DNA from: Bacteroidota bacterium
GTDB taxonomy: Bacteria > Bacteroidota > Bacteroidia > Palsa-948
Length of the DNA stretch: 35,188 bases
NCBI GenBank assembly: GCA_004297845.1
Contig: SCSP01000130.1
Span: forward strand, 1-35,188
Direction: 5' to 3'
How positions within the stretch are numbered: the first letter of the stretch is position 1; the number at the start of each line of letters is the position of its first letter. Of this stretch, positions 25,797 through 32,487 are shown piece by piece. The notes beneath the pieces were generated by a model. It made no database searches and was not told the DNA's origin. It saw nothing but the letters and a program-made list of their open reading frames with translations. The position numbers and the translations under genes were made by a program.

Positions 25797-25853
25797 CACC
25801 GATTGGTGGGACTATTGTTTTGGGTAAATCCCGGCAATACTCAAATCTCCTTT

Positions 25854-26411
25854 ATGAGCAAGCAAACATCCGAAGCACTTGAGATCCATGAGTACATGAA
25901 TGAGAAGAACATCATCATGTCTTTCATGGGGGAATTGACGCATCAGGTTACCACTTCTTTGCTGAAAAATCTCAAAGAAAGCATGTCCTATTCCAATGTG
26001 AACCTGATGACCCAAAAGCGTTTGTACGGCATCATTGTGGAGTGCCTGGACAACATTGCCAAACACTGGGCAGCGCTCGATATACAAAAAGTGATGGGCA
26101 GGTCATCTCCTCCTATTTTCATGTTGAGCAAAAAAGGCAATTACTATTACATCGTTACCGGCAATCATGTTTCCAACGAACAGGTGGCTGCTCTCGCCAC
26201 TAAAATTGAAATGGTGAACTCATTAGACAAAAAAGGGTTGCAGGATTTTTACCGGCAAACGCTGGCACAAGAATCGCCCTTAGACAGAGACAATGCGGGT
26301 TTGGGTATTATTGACATAGCACTTAAATCCGGAAATAAACTCGAATATGAATTCAGGCCCATCACGGAAACAGTGTCATTTTATGTTGTACAGGCAAGAA
26401 TTTTAATTTAA
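25854..26411 (+). CDS. SiaB family protein kinase (DUF6272)
   Basis: A 185-residue protein resembling SiaB, the kinase that phosphorylates SiaC in the Pseudomonas SiaABCD system. A GHKL-like fold is visible: an N-box-like helix RLYGIIVECLDNIAKHW (56-72, E63 and N67) and a G-box-like DNAGLGIIDIALKSG (146-160). ATG 25854 is preferred: the longer TTG start at 25794 overlaps a -7 promoter box and would add a non-homologous tail. SiaC follows 27 nt after the stop, so the pair is one operon. The matching phosphatase may be the HAMP-SpoIIE gene 6 kb away. Family assignment comes from recalled sequence patterns and operon partner, not a search. Confidence 0.85.
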   Translation: MSKQTSEALEIHEYMNEKNIIMSFMGELTHQVTTSLLKNLKESMSYSNVNLMTQKRLYGIIVECLDNIAKHWAALDIQKVMGRSSPPIFMLSKKGNYYYIVTGNHVSNEQVAALATKIEMVNSLDKKGLQDFYRQTLAQESPLDRDNAGLGIIDIALKSGNKLEYEFRPITETVSFYVVQARILI

Positions 26412-26438
26412 ACTTTTAAACTAAAGAAAAATCGTAGC

Positions 26439-26843
26439 ATGAATGCATTAATCATCGAACCAAGCGATTTTTCGCCAAAAGTGGTTTTAGACCCTACTAA
26501 AAATGTTTTTGAACTTTCGGGAGAATCGCGCCCCGAAAACACGAGCAAGTTTTACGTACCCATCCTGCAGTGGCTGGAGCAGTACCAGAGCGTTCTGTAT
26601 TGGGAAAAAGACAAATTCGGACAAGGAGCTCAACGTACGTTTGAATTTAAATTTGATTATTTCAACTCCACTTCCGCTAAATTCATCATGGATGTGCTAA
26701 TGCAGCTCGACAAAATGGCTCAGGAAGGCTATAACATCAATGCGAAATGGCATTACGACAAGCGCGATGAGGACATGAAAGAATCGGGTGAAGAGTTCTC
26801 GAAGTTGCTGAAGAAACTGCCGATAGAGTTTGTTGAGATATAA
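26439..26843 (+). CDS. SiaC family regulatory phosphoprotein (DUF1987)
   Basis: A 134-residue protein with the DUF1987 pattern: IIEPSDFSPKVVLDPTKNVFELSGESRPENTSKFYVPILQWLEQYQ (early) and FDYFNSTSAKFIMDVLMQLDKM (72-93). In Pseudomonas SiaC a threonine in the matching YFNTSS-like segment is phosphorylated; here the candidate acceptors are S77, T78 and S79. It directly follows the SiaB-like kinase. In SiaABCD, dephosphorylated SiaC activates the diguanylate cyclase SiaD; no GGDEF protein is in this window, so its output here is unknown. Confidence 0.87.
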   Translation: MNALIIEPSDFSPKVVLDPTKNVFELSGESRPENTSKFYVPILQWLEQYQSVLYWEKDKFGQGAQRTFEFKFDYFNSTSAKFIMDVLMQLDKMAQEGYNINAKWHYDKRDEDMKESGEEFSKLLKKLPIEFVEI

Positions 26844-26847
26844 ATAT

Positions 26848-26877
26848 CCCCTCCTAACCTCCCCCAAAAAGGGGAGG
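26848..26877. repeat. GC-rich palindrome after siaC (copy 1)
   Basis: CCTCCCC (26858-26864) pairs with GGGGAGG (26871-26877). The copy opens CCCCTCCTAACC, nearly the inverse of the end of copy 2. A T-run is lacking, so terminator activity for siaC is only possible. Confidence 0.7.
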
Positions 26878-26978
26878 GATTGCAGGACGTGAAAAGCAAA
26901 AAAATTTAAGAATTTAAAATGTTTGTGGTTACGGCAATTCCGCAATGGAATTTAGTACCTGTTCGTGTACCCGCAATT

Positions 26979-27005
26979 CCCCTCCTTTGGAGGGGTTAGG
27001 GGAGG
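26979..27005. repeat. GC-rich palindrome before gatC (copy 2)
   Basis: Perfect CCCCTCC-TTT-GGAGGGG at 26979-26995, then GGTTAGGGGAGG. Its core is the complement of the ribE insert core. With copy 1 it flanks a 100-nt gene-free stretch between convergent siaC and gatC. Confidence 0.75.
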
Positions 27006-27014
27006 TTGCTGCTA

Positions 27015-27311
27015 TTATTTCTTCTCCACCACCTTCGGCACTTTAAAATAATCAGAATCTTTTTTGGGTGCGTTGCTGAGCGCTTGCTTTTGCGTGATAT
27101 CTGTTTTTGCTTCATCGTTACGCAAAACATTTTTCTCGTCTGCCATATATATAAGCGGCTCCACACCGGTGGTATTGAGTTCATTTAACTTGCCCACAAA
27201 ATCGAGCATGCGGTTAAGGTCGCTCATAATCTCTTCTCTTTCCTTGCCGTCAAATTCCAGGCGGGAGAGGGTGGCGAGTTTGTCAACGGTATCGGGGGTG
27301 ATCTTTGCCAT
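27015..27311 (-). CDS. gatC: Asp/Glu-tRNA amidotransferase subunit C
   Basis: Small subunit of the GatCAB complex that amidates Glu-tRNA(Gln) or Asp-tRNA(Asn). The 98 residues are normal. The pattern DTVDKLATLSRLEFDGKEREEIMSDLNRMLDFVGKLNELNTTGVEP, then RNDE.KTDITQKQALSNAPKKDSDYFKVPKVVEKK, is diagnostic. ATG 27311 follows a short-period repeat array that includes a TACCTTTA -7-like box. gatA and gatB are not adjacent. plsC lies 51 nt upstream on the same strand. Confidence 0.95.
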   Translation of the reverse strand: MAKITPDTVDKLATLSRLEFDGKEREEIMSDLNRMLDFVGKLNELNTTGVEPLIYMADEKNVLRNDEAKTDITQKQALSNAPKKDSDYFKVPKVVEKK

Positions 27312-27320
27312 GGGAGGTAT

Positions 27321-27341
27321 GGGTATAGGGTAAAGGTATAA
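27321..27341. repeat. Heptamer array upstream of gatC
   Basis: Three clean 7-nt units, GGGTATA, GGGTAAA and GGTATAA. The complement contains TACCTTTA (27338-27331), a possible -7 element for gatC, so the array may also supply a promoter. Confidence 0.65.
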
Positions 27342-27361
27342 GTCGGGATTCTGTATTTCCC

Positions 27362-28111
27362 TTATTTCCCTATCCCTTTTTCTAATGTTTCCTGAATGAT
27401 GCTTTTCACTTTCTCCCGCAAAGGTATTAAATCCGCATTTGTCAACCCTTTTGTTCCCACCGCATTGAGCATACGGGCGCGCAGTATGCCAGGTCTTCCG
27501 TTGGAAGTTAAGAATCCTCCGCTCTGCAAATGTTTCCAGTTATCAAAAAAAACAATCGGCACAACAGGCACCTGTTTATCAATAGCGAGTTTGAACGCCC
27601 CGTTCTTAAACGGTATCAAGGTGCCGCTGGAAGAAATGGTGGCTTCGGGAAATATGAAAACACTTTGCCCTTTGTCGATTTTTTCCCCGGAACGCAGATA
27701 CGCGCGGTGCGAATCCACATTGCTTTTGCGATTCACGAGAATATGCATGCGCTTGAAAAAAAGGCGGAATAAGGGGGCCTTATCCAACTCCTGCTTCCCG
27801 ACAAAAATAAAGAAGTTCGGAACAACAACATAGCTCAGAATGATATCAATGTAGGAAGAATGATTGGAAATAAAAATACAGGGTTCTGGGATGTTGTTTA
27901 TATCGATCTCGTATTTTACAACAGGGAACAGACCCGCTCCATAACACAGCCATTTTGCCCAAAAGCGTATCAGATGAAAGGCGGCACCGAACCGGCTTTC
28001 GCGGGACAGTAAAACAAGAAACACCGGATACAACAACAACAGCGTGATCAAAAAGTTGAGCACAAACCACAACTTCCACAAAATGCGTGGTATCATCCAT
28101 ACAAATTTCAT
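27362..28111 (-). CDS. plsC: 1-acyl-sn-glycerol-3-phosphate acyltransferase family protein
   Basis: Transfers an acyl group to lysophosphatidic acid to make phosphatidic acid; inner membrane. From ATG 28111 the protein has 249 residues. A hydrophobic N-terminal segment (about 12-36) anchors it. The catalytic HX4D is H84-SSYI-D89 in ISNHSSYIDI. The acceptor-binding motif is FPEATISSSGTLIPFKNGAFKLA (154-176), a variant of the usual FPEGTRS. The TTG at 28120 is rejected as start because it sits inside a -7 box. It lies between gatC and rnc. PlsC or a related acyltransferase of the same superfamily is possible. Confidence 0.9.
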   Translation of the reverse strand: MKFVWMIPRILWKLWFVLNFLITLLLLYPVFLVLLSRESRFGAAFHLIRFWAKWLCYGAGLFPVVKYEIDINNIPEPCIFISNHSSYIDIILSYVVVPNFFIFVGKQELDKAPLFRLFFKRMHILVNRKSNVDSHRAYLRSGEKIDKGQSVFIFPEATISSSGTLIPFKNGAFKLAIDKQVPVVPIVFFDNWKHLQSGGFLTSNGRPGILRARMLNAVGTKGLTNADLIPLREKVKSIIQETLEKGIGK

Positions 28112-28117
28112 CGGGTG

Positions 28118-28125
28118 CAAAGGTA
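28118..28125 (-). promoter_or_regulatory. Bacteroidota -7 element immediately before plsC (possible leaderless transcript)
   Basis: TACCTTTG on the minus strand, an exact TAnnTTTG match, with its 3' end 6 nt before the A of ATG 28111. Initiation at the usual distance would begin at or next to the start codon. Upstream TACCTTTA boxes from the repeat array could also serve. Confidence 0.5.
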
Positions 28126-28147
28126 AGGTATAAAGGTATAAGGCATA
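28122..28147. repeat. AGGTATA array upstream of plsC
   Basis: AGGTATA copies at 28126-28132 and 28134-28140 and AGGCATA at 28141-28147, near-heptameric with one extra base. Related to the gatC-upstream array. Confidence 0.6.
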
Positions 28148-28198
28148 AAGCGTCTTTTGATTCGGGTGTGCCTCTATCCCTTTATTTCCCTATCCTTT

Positions 28199-28909
28199 TC
28201 ATGTGATTCCAAGTTTGATGCAAGTGGCTTCGGCCGAAAGCTGCTCGGCCTTTTTTTTGGAGAAGTGCTGCGCCTGCGCCACCGCTTCCCCCTGCACCAT
28301 CACCGCGATCATAAATTGTTTATCGTAGCCGTTACCCTGCTCCTCCACCACCGTAAAGCGCACTTCCTGCCTTTCCCGTTGTGACCATTCGATAAGCTTG
28401 CTTTTGAAATCTGTTTCCGTAAGAAGTATCTTTTCCACATCCACATGAAATTTCAGGATGCGGTTGAGAATAAAATTCTGTGCAGCATAAAATCCTTTGT
28501 CCATATAGATAGCTCCGATAAGCGCTTCAAACGCATCCCCGTTCATGGAAGAAAATTTCAGATTGGGGTCGTTAGTCTGCGATAAGAATTTGTTCAGCCC
28601 GAGTTTCAGCGCCAACTGGTTCAGATGATTGCGGCTCACAATTTTGGAACGCATCTTGGTCAGAAAGCCTTCGTCCTTGTATGGAAATTTCCGGAAAAGA
28701 TAATCCGCGATCACCGCATTCAGCACTGAATCTCCAAGATATTCAAGTCGTTCGTTGCTGTCCTTCACTCCTTCTTTGATCTCTTTCGCTACGGAATTGT
28801 GACGGAAAGCCTGAGTATAGAGGGTAATATTTTTCGGAGAAATGCCGAGAATGTTCTTTAAAGAAGACTTCAGCTTTTTTTCATGAGGGGGGAGAAAGAG
28901 GTCAAACAT
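28199..28909 (-). CDS. rnc: Ribonuclease III
   Basis: Cleaves double-stranded RNA (rRNA and mRNA processing). Start set at ATG 28909 (MFDLFLPPHEKKLKSSLKNILG, 236 residues). The longer ATG at 28951 would add 14 residues encoded by a GGGGAAT-type repeat array. The catalytic domain has the signature NERLEYLGDSVLNAVIADYLF, then GDAFEALIGAIYMDKG. The C-terminal double-stranded RNA-binding domain (about 165-236) has DFKSKLIEWSQ and the KKKAEQLSAEATCIKLGI helix. It lies between the hydroxyanthranilate dioxygenase gene and plsC on the same strand. fabF/acpP, its usual neighbours in Bacteroidota, are not in view. Confidence 0.95.
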   Translation of the reverse strand: MFDLFLPPHEKKLKSSLKNILGISPKNITLYTQAFRHNSVAKEIKEGVKDSNERLEYLGDSVLNAVIADYLFRKFPYKDEGFLTKMRSKIVSRNHLNQLALKLGLNKFLSQTNDPNLKFSSMNGDAFEALIGAIYMDKGFYAAQNFILNRILKFHVDVEKILLTETDFKSKLIEWSQRERQEVRFTVVEEQGNGYDKQFMIAVMVQGEAVAQAQHFSKKKAEQLSAEATCIKLGIT

Positions 28910-28911
28910 TA

Positions 28912-28955
28912 GCAGGGGAATAGGGGAAATAAGGGAATAAGGGAAATACACCTCG
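28912..28955. repeat. GGGGAAT-type array upstream of rnc
   Basis: Alternating 8- and 9-nt units: AGGGGAAT, AGGGGAAAT, AAGGGAAT and AAGGGAAAT. It overlaps an in-frame N-terminal extension of rnc that should not be annotated as coding. Confidence 0.65.
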
Positions 28956-28984
28956 ATCTTTATTTCCCATATTTTCCTTTGCGC

Positions 28985-29533
28985 TTAATGTGTTGATTGT
29001 GCTTTTTGCTCTTCCATTTTCCGGGGCGGTTCCATTATATGCCCGCATTTTTTACAGATACGGTGATCTTTGCTTCCGTAAAACCGTTCAAACACTTCCT
29101 GGAATTGTGTCATGATATTGGTAAGGGGAAAATATTCATCGTAGAGCTTGCTGTTGCATTTTTCGCAATACCACTGCAACCCGTCCTTTTCACCATCGCG
29201 CCTTTTGCGTTCTATAACTAATCCTACCGTATTGGGACCTCTGCGTGGAGAATGCGGAATGCGGGGAGGCAGCAGGAATATCTCTCCCTGTTTGATCGGC
29301 ACATCCACCGCTTTTCCGTTCTCCTGGATGCCCACTTCAATATCCCCTTCGAATTGGTAAAAAAATTCTTCGCTTTCATTGAAGTGATAATCTTTGCGGG
29401 CGTTGGGGCCTCCCACCACCATGATGATGAACTCGGTATCTTTGTAAACAACTTTATTGCTTACCGGAGGTTTTAGAAGATGACGATTTTCATCGATCCA
29501 CTTTTTAAAATTGATAGGGAATAATACAGGCAT
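28985..29533 (-). CDS. nbaC: 3-hydroxyanthranilate 3,4-dioxygenase
   Basis: Opens the ring of 3-hydroxyanthranilate, a step of the kynurenine route of tryptophan breakdown or NAD synthesis. Start ATG 29533 (MPVLFPINFKKWIDENRHLLKPPVSNK, 182 residues); the longer frame to 29662 has no family similarity. The cupin iron ligands are H50 and E56 (DYHFNESEEFFYQFEGD) and H94 (LPPRIPHSPRR). The C-terminal rubredoxin-like site of bacterial enzymes is intact: C123/C126 (WYCEKC) and C160/C163 (RICKKC). No kynureninase, KMO or QPRT gene is adjacent, so the pathway is not resolved here. Confidence 0.95.
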   Translation of the reverse strand: MPVLFPINFKKWIDENRHLLKPPVSNKVVYKDTEFIIMVVGGPNARKDYHFNESEEFFYQFEGDIEVGIQENGKAVDVPIKQGEIFLLPPRIPHSPRRGPNTVGLVIERKRRDGEKDGLQWYCEKCNSKLYDEYFPLTNIMTQFQEVFERFYGSKDHRICKKCGHIMEPPRKMEEQKAQSTH

Positions 29534-29704
29534 GAGGATTTTATTTAGACGACCAAAGTACAAATTTTTATGCCTAGTATTAAAAACTGCCGAACCATTT
29601 TGGTGTAAATATGTCTTTGTGACCTCCTGTAAATTTGAAGAAATTATTTTCCCCGTATTCACTGATTTTGTACGATATTTGCCTTCCTTTATAACATAAT
29701 ACCC

Positions 29705-30721
29705 ATGAAAACAATATCTTTAATCTCGTTTTTTGTACTTGTGTTTCTTTGCCAGATTTTTTCTTCCTCTGCTCAAGAACCTCTTTTTCCCATCGTAGAA
29801 AAAGGGAAATACGGATTCATCAATAAATCGGGCAATGTTGTTATTGCGCCTCGGTTTGATTTTGCCGAATCCTTTTCTGAGGGAATGGCAGCAGTAGGCG
29901 TTGCGGGAAAACGCGGATTTATAGACCAGACGGGGAAAGTTGTTATTCCCCTGCAATTTGACAAAACCACTTTTTTTTCAGAGGGTGTGGCAAGCGGAAA
30001 AATGAATGGCAGCTGGACCTATTTCGACAAAACAGGAAAAGTGCTTATTGAGCCGGACTGCGATTATGCCTATAATTTTTCGGATGGTGTTGCGCGTTTG
30101 CAGGTTGGCAGCAAGATGGGATTCATCAATAAAACCGGAAGTTTTGTTGTGAAACCCGAATACGATGGCGCATACGATTTTTCAGAGTCACTTGCACGTG
30201 TTAAGAAAGGCAACAAATGGGGGTATATAGATAAAACAGGCAAAGAGGTAATTAGTTTTCTATTTGACGACTGCTTTGATTTCATGGAAGGATTTGCCAA
30301 TGTTCGCAGAGGAGATGGCGAAGCCGGCAAATGGGGGTTCATTGATAAAACCGGAAAAATTGTCATCGGACTAAAATACGAAAGAGCCTGGCCATTTTCT
30401 GAAGGGATGGCTCTCGTCCGGATAGGAGATTTCAAAAAAGGAAAGTACGGATACATCAATAAAACAGGAGAAGAAGTAATCCCTGCCACGTTTACCGGGG
30501 GTGATTATTTCAAAGATGGAATTGCTTGCATCACTTCAAGCTTAGGCACCAAGAGTGCTACCTTTCAGTTCATCGATAAAAAAGGAATCGTGGCGATCAA
30601 TAAAAATTTCACGTTCCTCACTGCGTTCAAAAACGGTCTGGCAAAAGTTGCCAGCTCCGATTTGAAAGCCGGCTATAGCTATGGCTACATTGATAAAACG
30701 GGGAAATATGTTTGGCCATAA
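29705..30721 (+). CDS. Secreted WG-repeat protein
   Basis: A 338-residue protein with a signal peptide (about 1-24, SSSAQ). It then has about eight WG repeats of some 35-45 residues, built as KYGFINKSGNVVIAPRFDFAESFSEGMAAV, then GFIDQTGKVVIPLQFD, GYIDKTGKEVISFLFD and so on to the C-terminus. WG repeats form beta-rich domains in many bacterial secreted proteins; their function is generally unknown, and some act in binding. It is divergent from nbaC and has no obvious partner. A near -7 box (GATATTTG) precedes it. The repeat call is certain, the function is not. Confidence 0.9.
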   Translation: MKTISLISFFVLVFLCQIFSSSAQEPLFPIVEKGKYGFINKSGNVVIAPRFDFAESFSEGMAAVGVAGKRGFIDQTGKVVIPLQFDKTTFFSEGVASGKMNGSWTYFDKTGKVLIEPDCDYAYNFSDGVARLQVGSKMGFINKTGSFVVKPEYDGAYDFSESLARVKKGNKWGYIDKTGKEVISFLFDDCFDFMEGFANVRRGDGEAGKWGFIDKTGKIVIGLKYERAWPFSEGMALVRIGDFKKGKYGYINKTGEEVIPATFTGGDYFKDGIACITSSLGTKSATFQFIDKKGIVAINKNFTFLTAFKNGLAKVASSDLKAGYSYGYIDKTGKYVWP

Positions 30722-30787
30722 ATCCCGTAGGAAATCATCCAATGGGATGGATAAATTGTTGTGTTTTCCCACTTTTTTCAAATTGTT

Positions 30788-30795
30788 TACCTTTG
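30788..30795 (+). promoter_or_regulatory. Bacteroidota -7 element upstream of the YfiR-like gene
   Basis: TACCTTTG, an exact TAnnTTTG match, 112 nt before the ATG at 30907, so the transcript would have a long leader. A weak CATCC-AATG-GGATG hairpin (30736-30749) lies upstream and may end the WG-repeat transcript. The rest of the 30722-30906 gap shows nothing further. Confidence 0.5.
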
Positions 30796-30906
30796 CACTC
30801 TCATTCCGAATAATATATTCGGGCAGGTAACTTGAAAAATTTAAGATTTTGATACGGTTGTCGTCATGGCACAAAAATGGTTTATACGGTCCCAGAGTTG
30901 ATCTGA

Positions 30907-31443
30907 ATGCGGAAATATATCATCATAGCAATTACGCTTCTTTGCATATCTGCTGACTGGGTGCGGATGCCTGTATTTCAGGATCCAAATAATTCTAACT
31001 CTAAAATTAAAGCCACTTTCATTTACAATTTCACCAAGTACATTGACTGGCCTGAAAAATACAAGGAGGGAAATTTTGTTATAGGCGTACTGGGAACCAC
31101 TGCGTTCTACAACGACCTTACTGCGTTATTGACCAAAAAAAGCGTAGGCAAGCAGACCTTTGAAATAAAAAGTTACACCGGCAGCGAATCGGTTTCAGGT
31201 GTTTGTCATATTTTATTTATCACTGCGGAAAATTCTGCCCAGCTTCCTGACGTTTTGAAGAGAATGAAAGGTAAAAGTACGCTGATCGTTACGGAAAAAA
31301 CCGGGATGGCAAAACAAGGCTCCGGAATAAATTTTGTGGTTGAAAATAACAAGCAGCGTTTTGAATTGAACAAAACAAACATTGAAAAATACAATATGAA
31401 GGTGAGTTCCACATTAGCCTCGCTGGCAATTGCGGTTGAATAA
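30907..31443 (+). CDS. YfiR family protein (DUF4154)
   Basis: A 178-residue protein. An N-terminal signal-like segment (about 1-20) is followed by the YfiR/DUF4154 pattern: KIKATFIYNFTKYIDWPEKYKEGNFVIGVLG (about 35-65) and a C-terminal GSGINFVVENNKQRFELNKTNIEKYNMKVSSTLASLA. In Pseudomonas YfiR is a periplasmic repressor of the diguanylate cyclase YfiN. Here no GGDEF partner is present; a TPR-like gene starts 1 nt after its stop and a HAMP-SpoIIE gene follows. Hence I infer it controls the receptor phosphatase instead, but the sequence does not prove it. Confidence 0.88.
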   Translation: MRKYIIIAITLLCISADWVRMPVFQDPNNSNSKIKATFIYNFTKYIDWPEKYKEGNFVIGVLGTTAFYNDLTALLTKKSVGKQTFEIKSYTGSESVSGVCHILFITAENSAQLPDVLKRMKGKSTLIVTEKTGMAKQGSGINFVVENNKQRFELNKTNIEKYNMKVSSTLASLAIAVE

Positions 31444-31444
31444 A

Positions 31445-32422
31445 ATGAAGAACAAGATTCACATAGTGTTCCTTTCGGTATCTCTGACGATCTGCGTGAA
31501 TGTTGTTTTCGCACAGCGCGACAGTGTGGCAAAGGCCATCGTGCTCGCGCAGGACCAGAACATAGCAGCTGAGGTGCGAGTGAAAAAAGCGCTGGAGATA
31601 ATTGACAATTCCATTACACACGCGCAGTCGGTAAAGGATCCTTTCGCCTGGTATGTACGCGGCTACATTTATAAGGAGTGGTATAAAACATTTGAGCCGC
31701 AAAATAAAAAATCAAAAACCCGGCTCGAGGCAATGGTGTTCCTGAAAAAAGCGCTGGAACTGGATACCTCGCACGGAAAATCATTCTCGGTTACCTCAAA
31801 TTTCCACTACTCCGGGCAGATCGCAACAGTTACGCTGGACTTTGACCCCAAAACCATCCGGCAGATCCTGAAATATCTGGGCGCTACCTTCTATAACGAT
31901 GCAGGCTCTCTGCTTGATCCGGACAATTATCCGGCAGCGATTGAAAACTATGAGAAGTTCAAGGAGTGTATGCTGATTGCGGAGCCGAATTATAATTTGA
32001 AAGCCCGGGAAATTGAATTTAAGAACGCACTGGCTACGGTGTATGAAAAAATATTCCGGTCTGATATTAAAATGCAATCTCAGTTCTTTGGAATGACCGA
32101 GAATCTGTATAGGCAGGTACTGGCGCTTGACACCAACAACTGGGGAGCCAATTACAACCTGGCCATGCTCTATTACAATTACGGGGTGGATCTCATCAAT
32201 AACATGAATGTTACCGATGACATTGTGGTCGTTGATAACATTACCGATGAGTCCACCGCTCTTTTCAAAAAAGCCCTGCCTTTTGCATTGAAGGCAAATG
32301 CGCTGAAACCCGACCGAAGAGAAGTGCTCGTGTGCCTGATGGGTATCTATTTCAGCCTGTACGAATGGGACAAATCGGATGAGTACAAGGCAAAGATCGC
32401 TCTATTAGATAAGGAGAAATAA
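31445..32422 (+). CDS. Secreted TPR-like protein
   Basis: A 325-residue protein from ATG 31445, whose signal peptide (MKNKIHIVFLSVSLTICVNVVFAQ, about 1-24) is clear. The TTG at 31430 would start inside the YfiR gene. The body is helical with TPR-like repeats, for example FAWYVRGYIYKEWYKTFEPQ, KKALELDTSHGKS, NWGANYNLAMLYYNYGVDLINNM and ALKANALKPDRREVLVCLMGIYF. It probably acts as a periplasmic scaffold. The gene is separated from yfiR by 1 nt and from the phosphatase by 65 nt, so all three are likely expressed together. No closer family is recognised. Confidence 0.8.
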   Translation: MKNKIHIVFLSVSLTICVNVVFAQRDSVAKAIVLAQDQNIAAEVRVKKALEIIDNSITHAQSVKDPFAWYVRGYIYKEWYKTFEPQNKKSKTRLEAMVFLKKALELDTSHGKSFSVTSNFHYSGQIATVTLDFDPKTIRQILKYLGATFYNDAGSLLDPDNYPAAIENYEKFKECMLIAEPNYNLKAREIEFKNALATVYEKIFRSDIKMQSQFFGMTENLYRQVLALDTNNWGANYNLAMLYYNYGVDLINNMNVTDDIVVVDNITDESTALFKKALPFALKANALKPDRREVLVCLMGIYFSLYEWDKSDEYKAKIALLDKEK

Positions 32423-32454
32423 TACACCCCGAATCCTTCCTATTCTTTCTCACC

Positions 32455-32462
32455 TATTTTTG
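32455..32462 (+). promoter_or_regulatory. Bacteroidota -7 element upstream of the phosphatase gene
   Basis: TATTTTTG matches TAnnTTTG, 25 nt before the ATG at 32488, with no TTG-containing -33 element at the expected distance. It may be an internal promoter of the yfiR cluster. Confidence 0.35.
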
Positions 32463-32487
32463 TATTTTCGTTGCGAATTTATCTGTA

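Noticed and set aside
25794-25853. Upstream TTG start for the SiaB-like kinase
   Set aside because: The TTG is inside an exact TAnnTTTG promoter box, and the extra residues do not fit the family.
28910-28951. 14-residue N-terminal extension of RNase III
   Set aside because: It is encoded by a short-period repeat array; the family-like sequence starts at ATG 28909.
29534-29662. N-terminal extension of the hydroxyanthranilate dioxygenase
   Set aside because: The extension has no family similarity; the conserved N-terminus starts at the ATG 29533.
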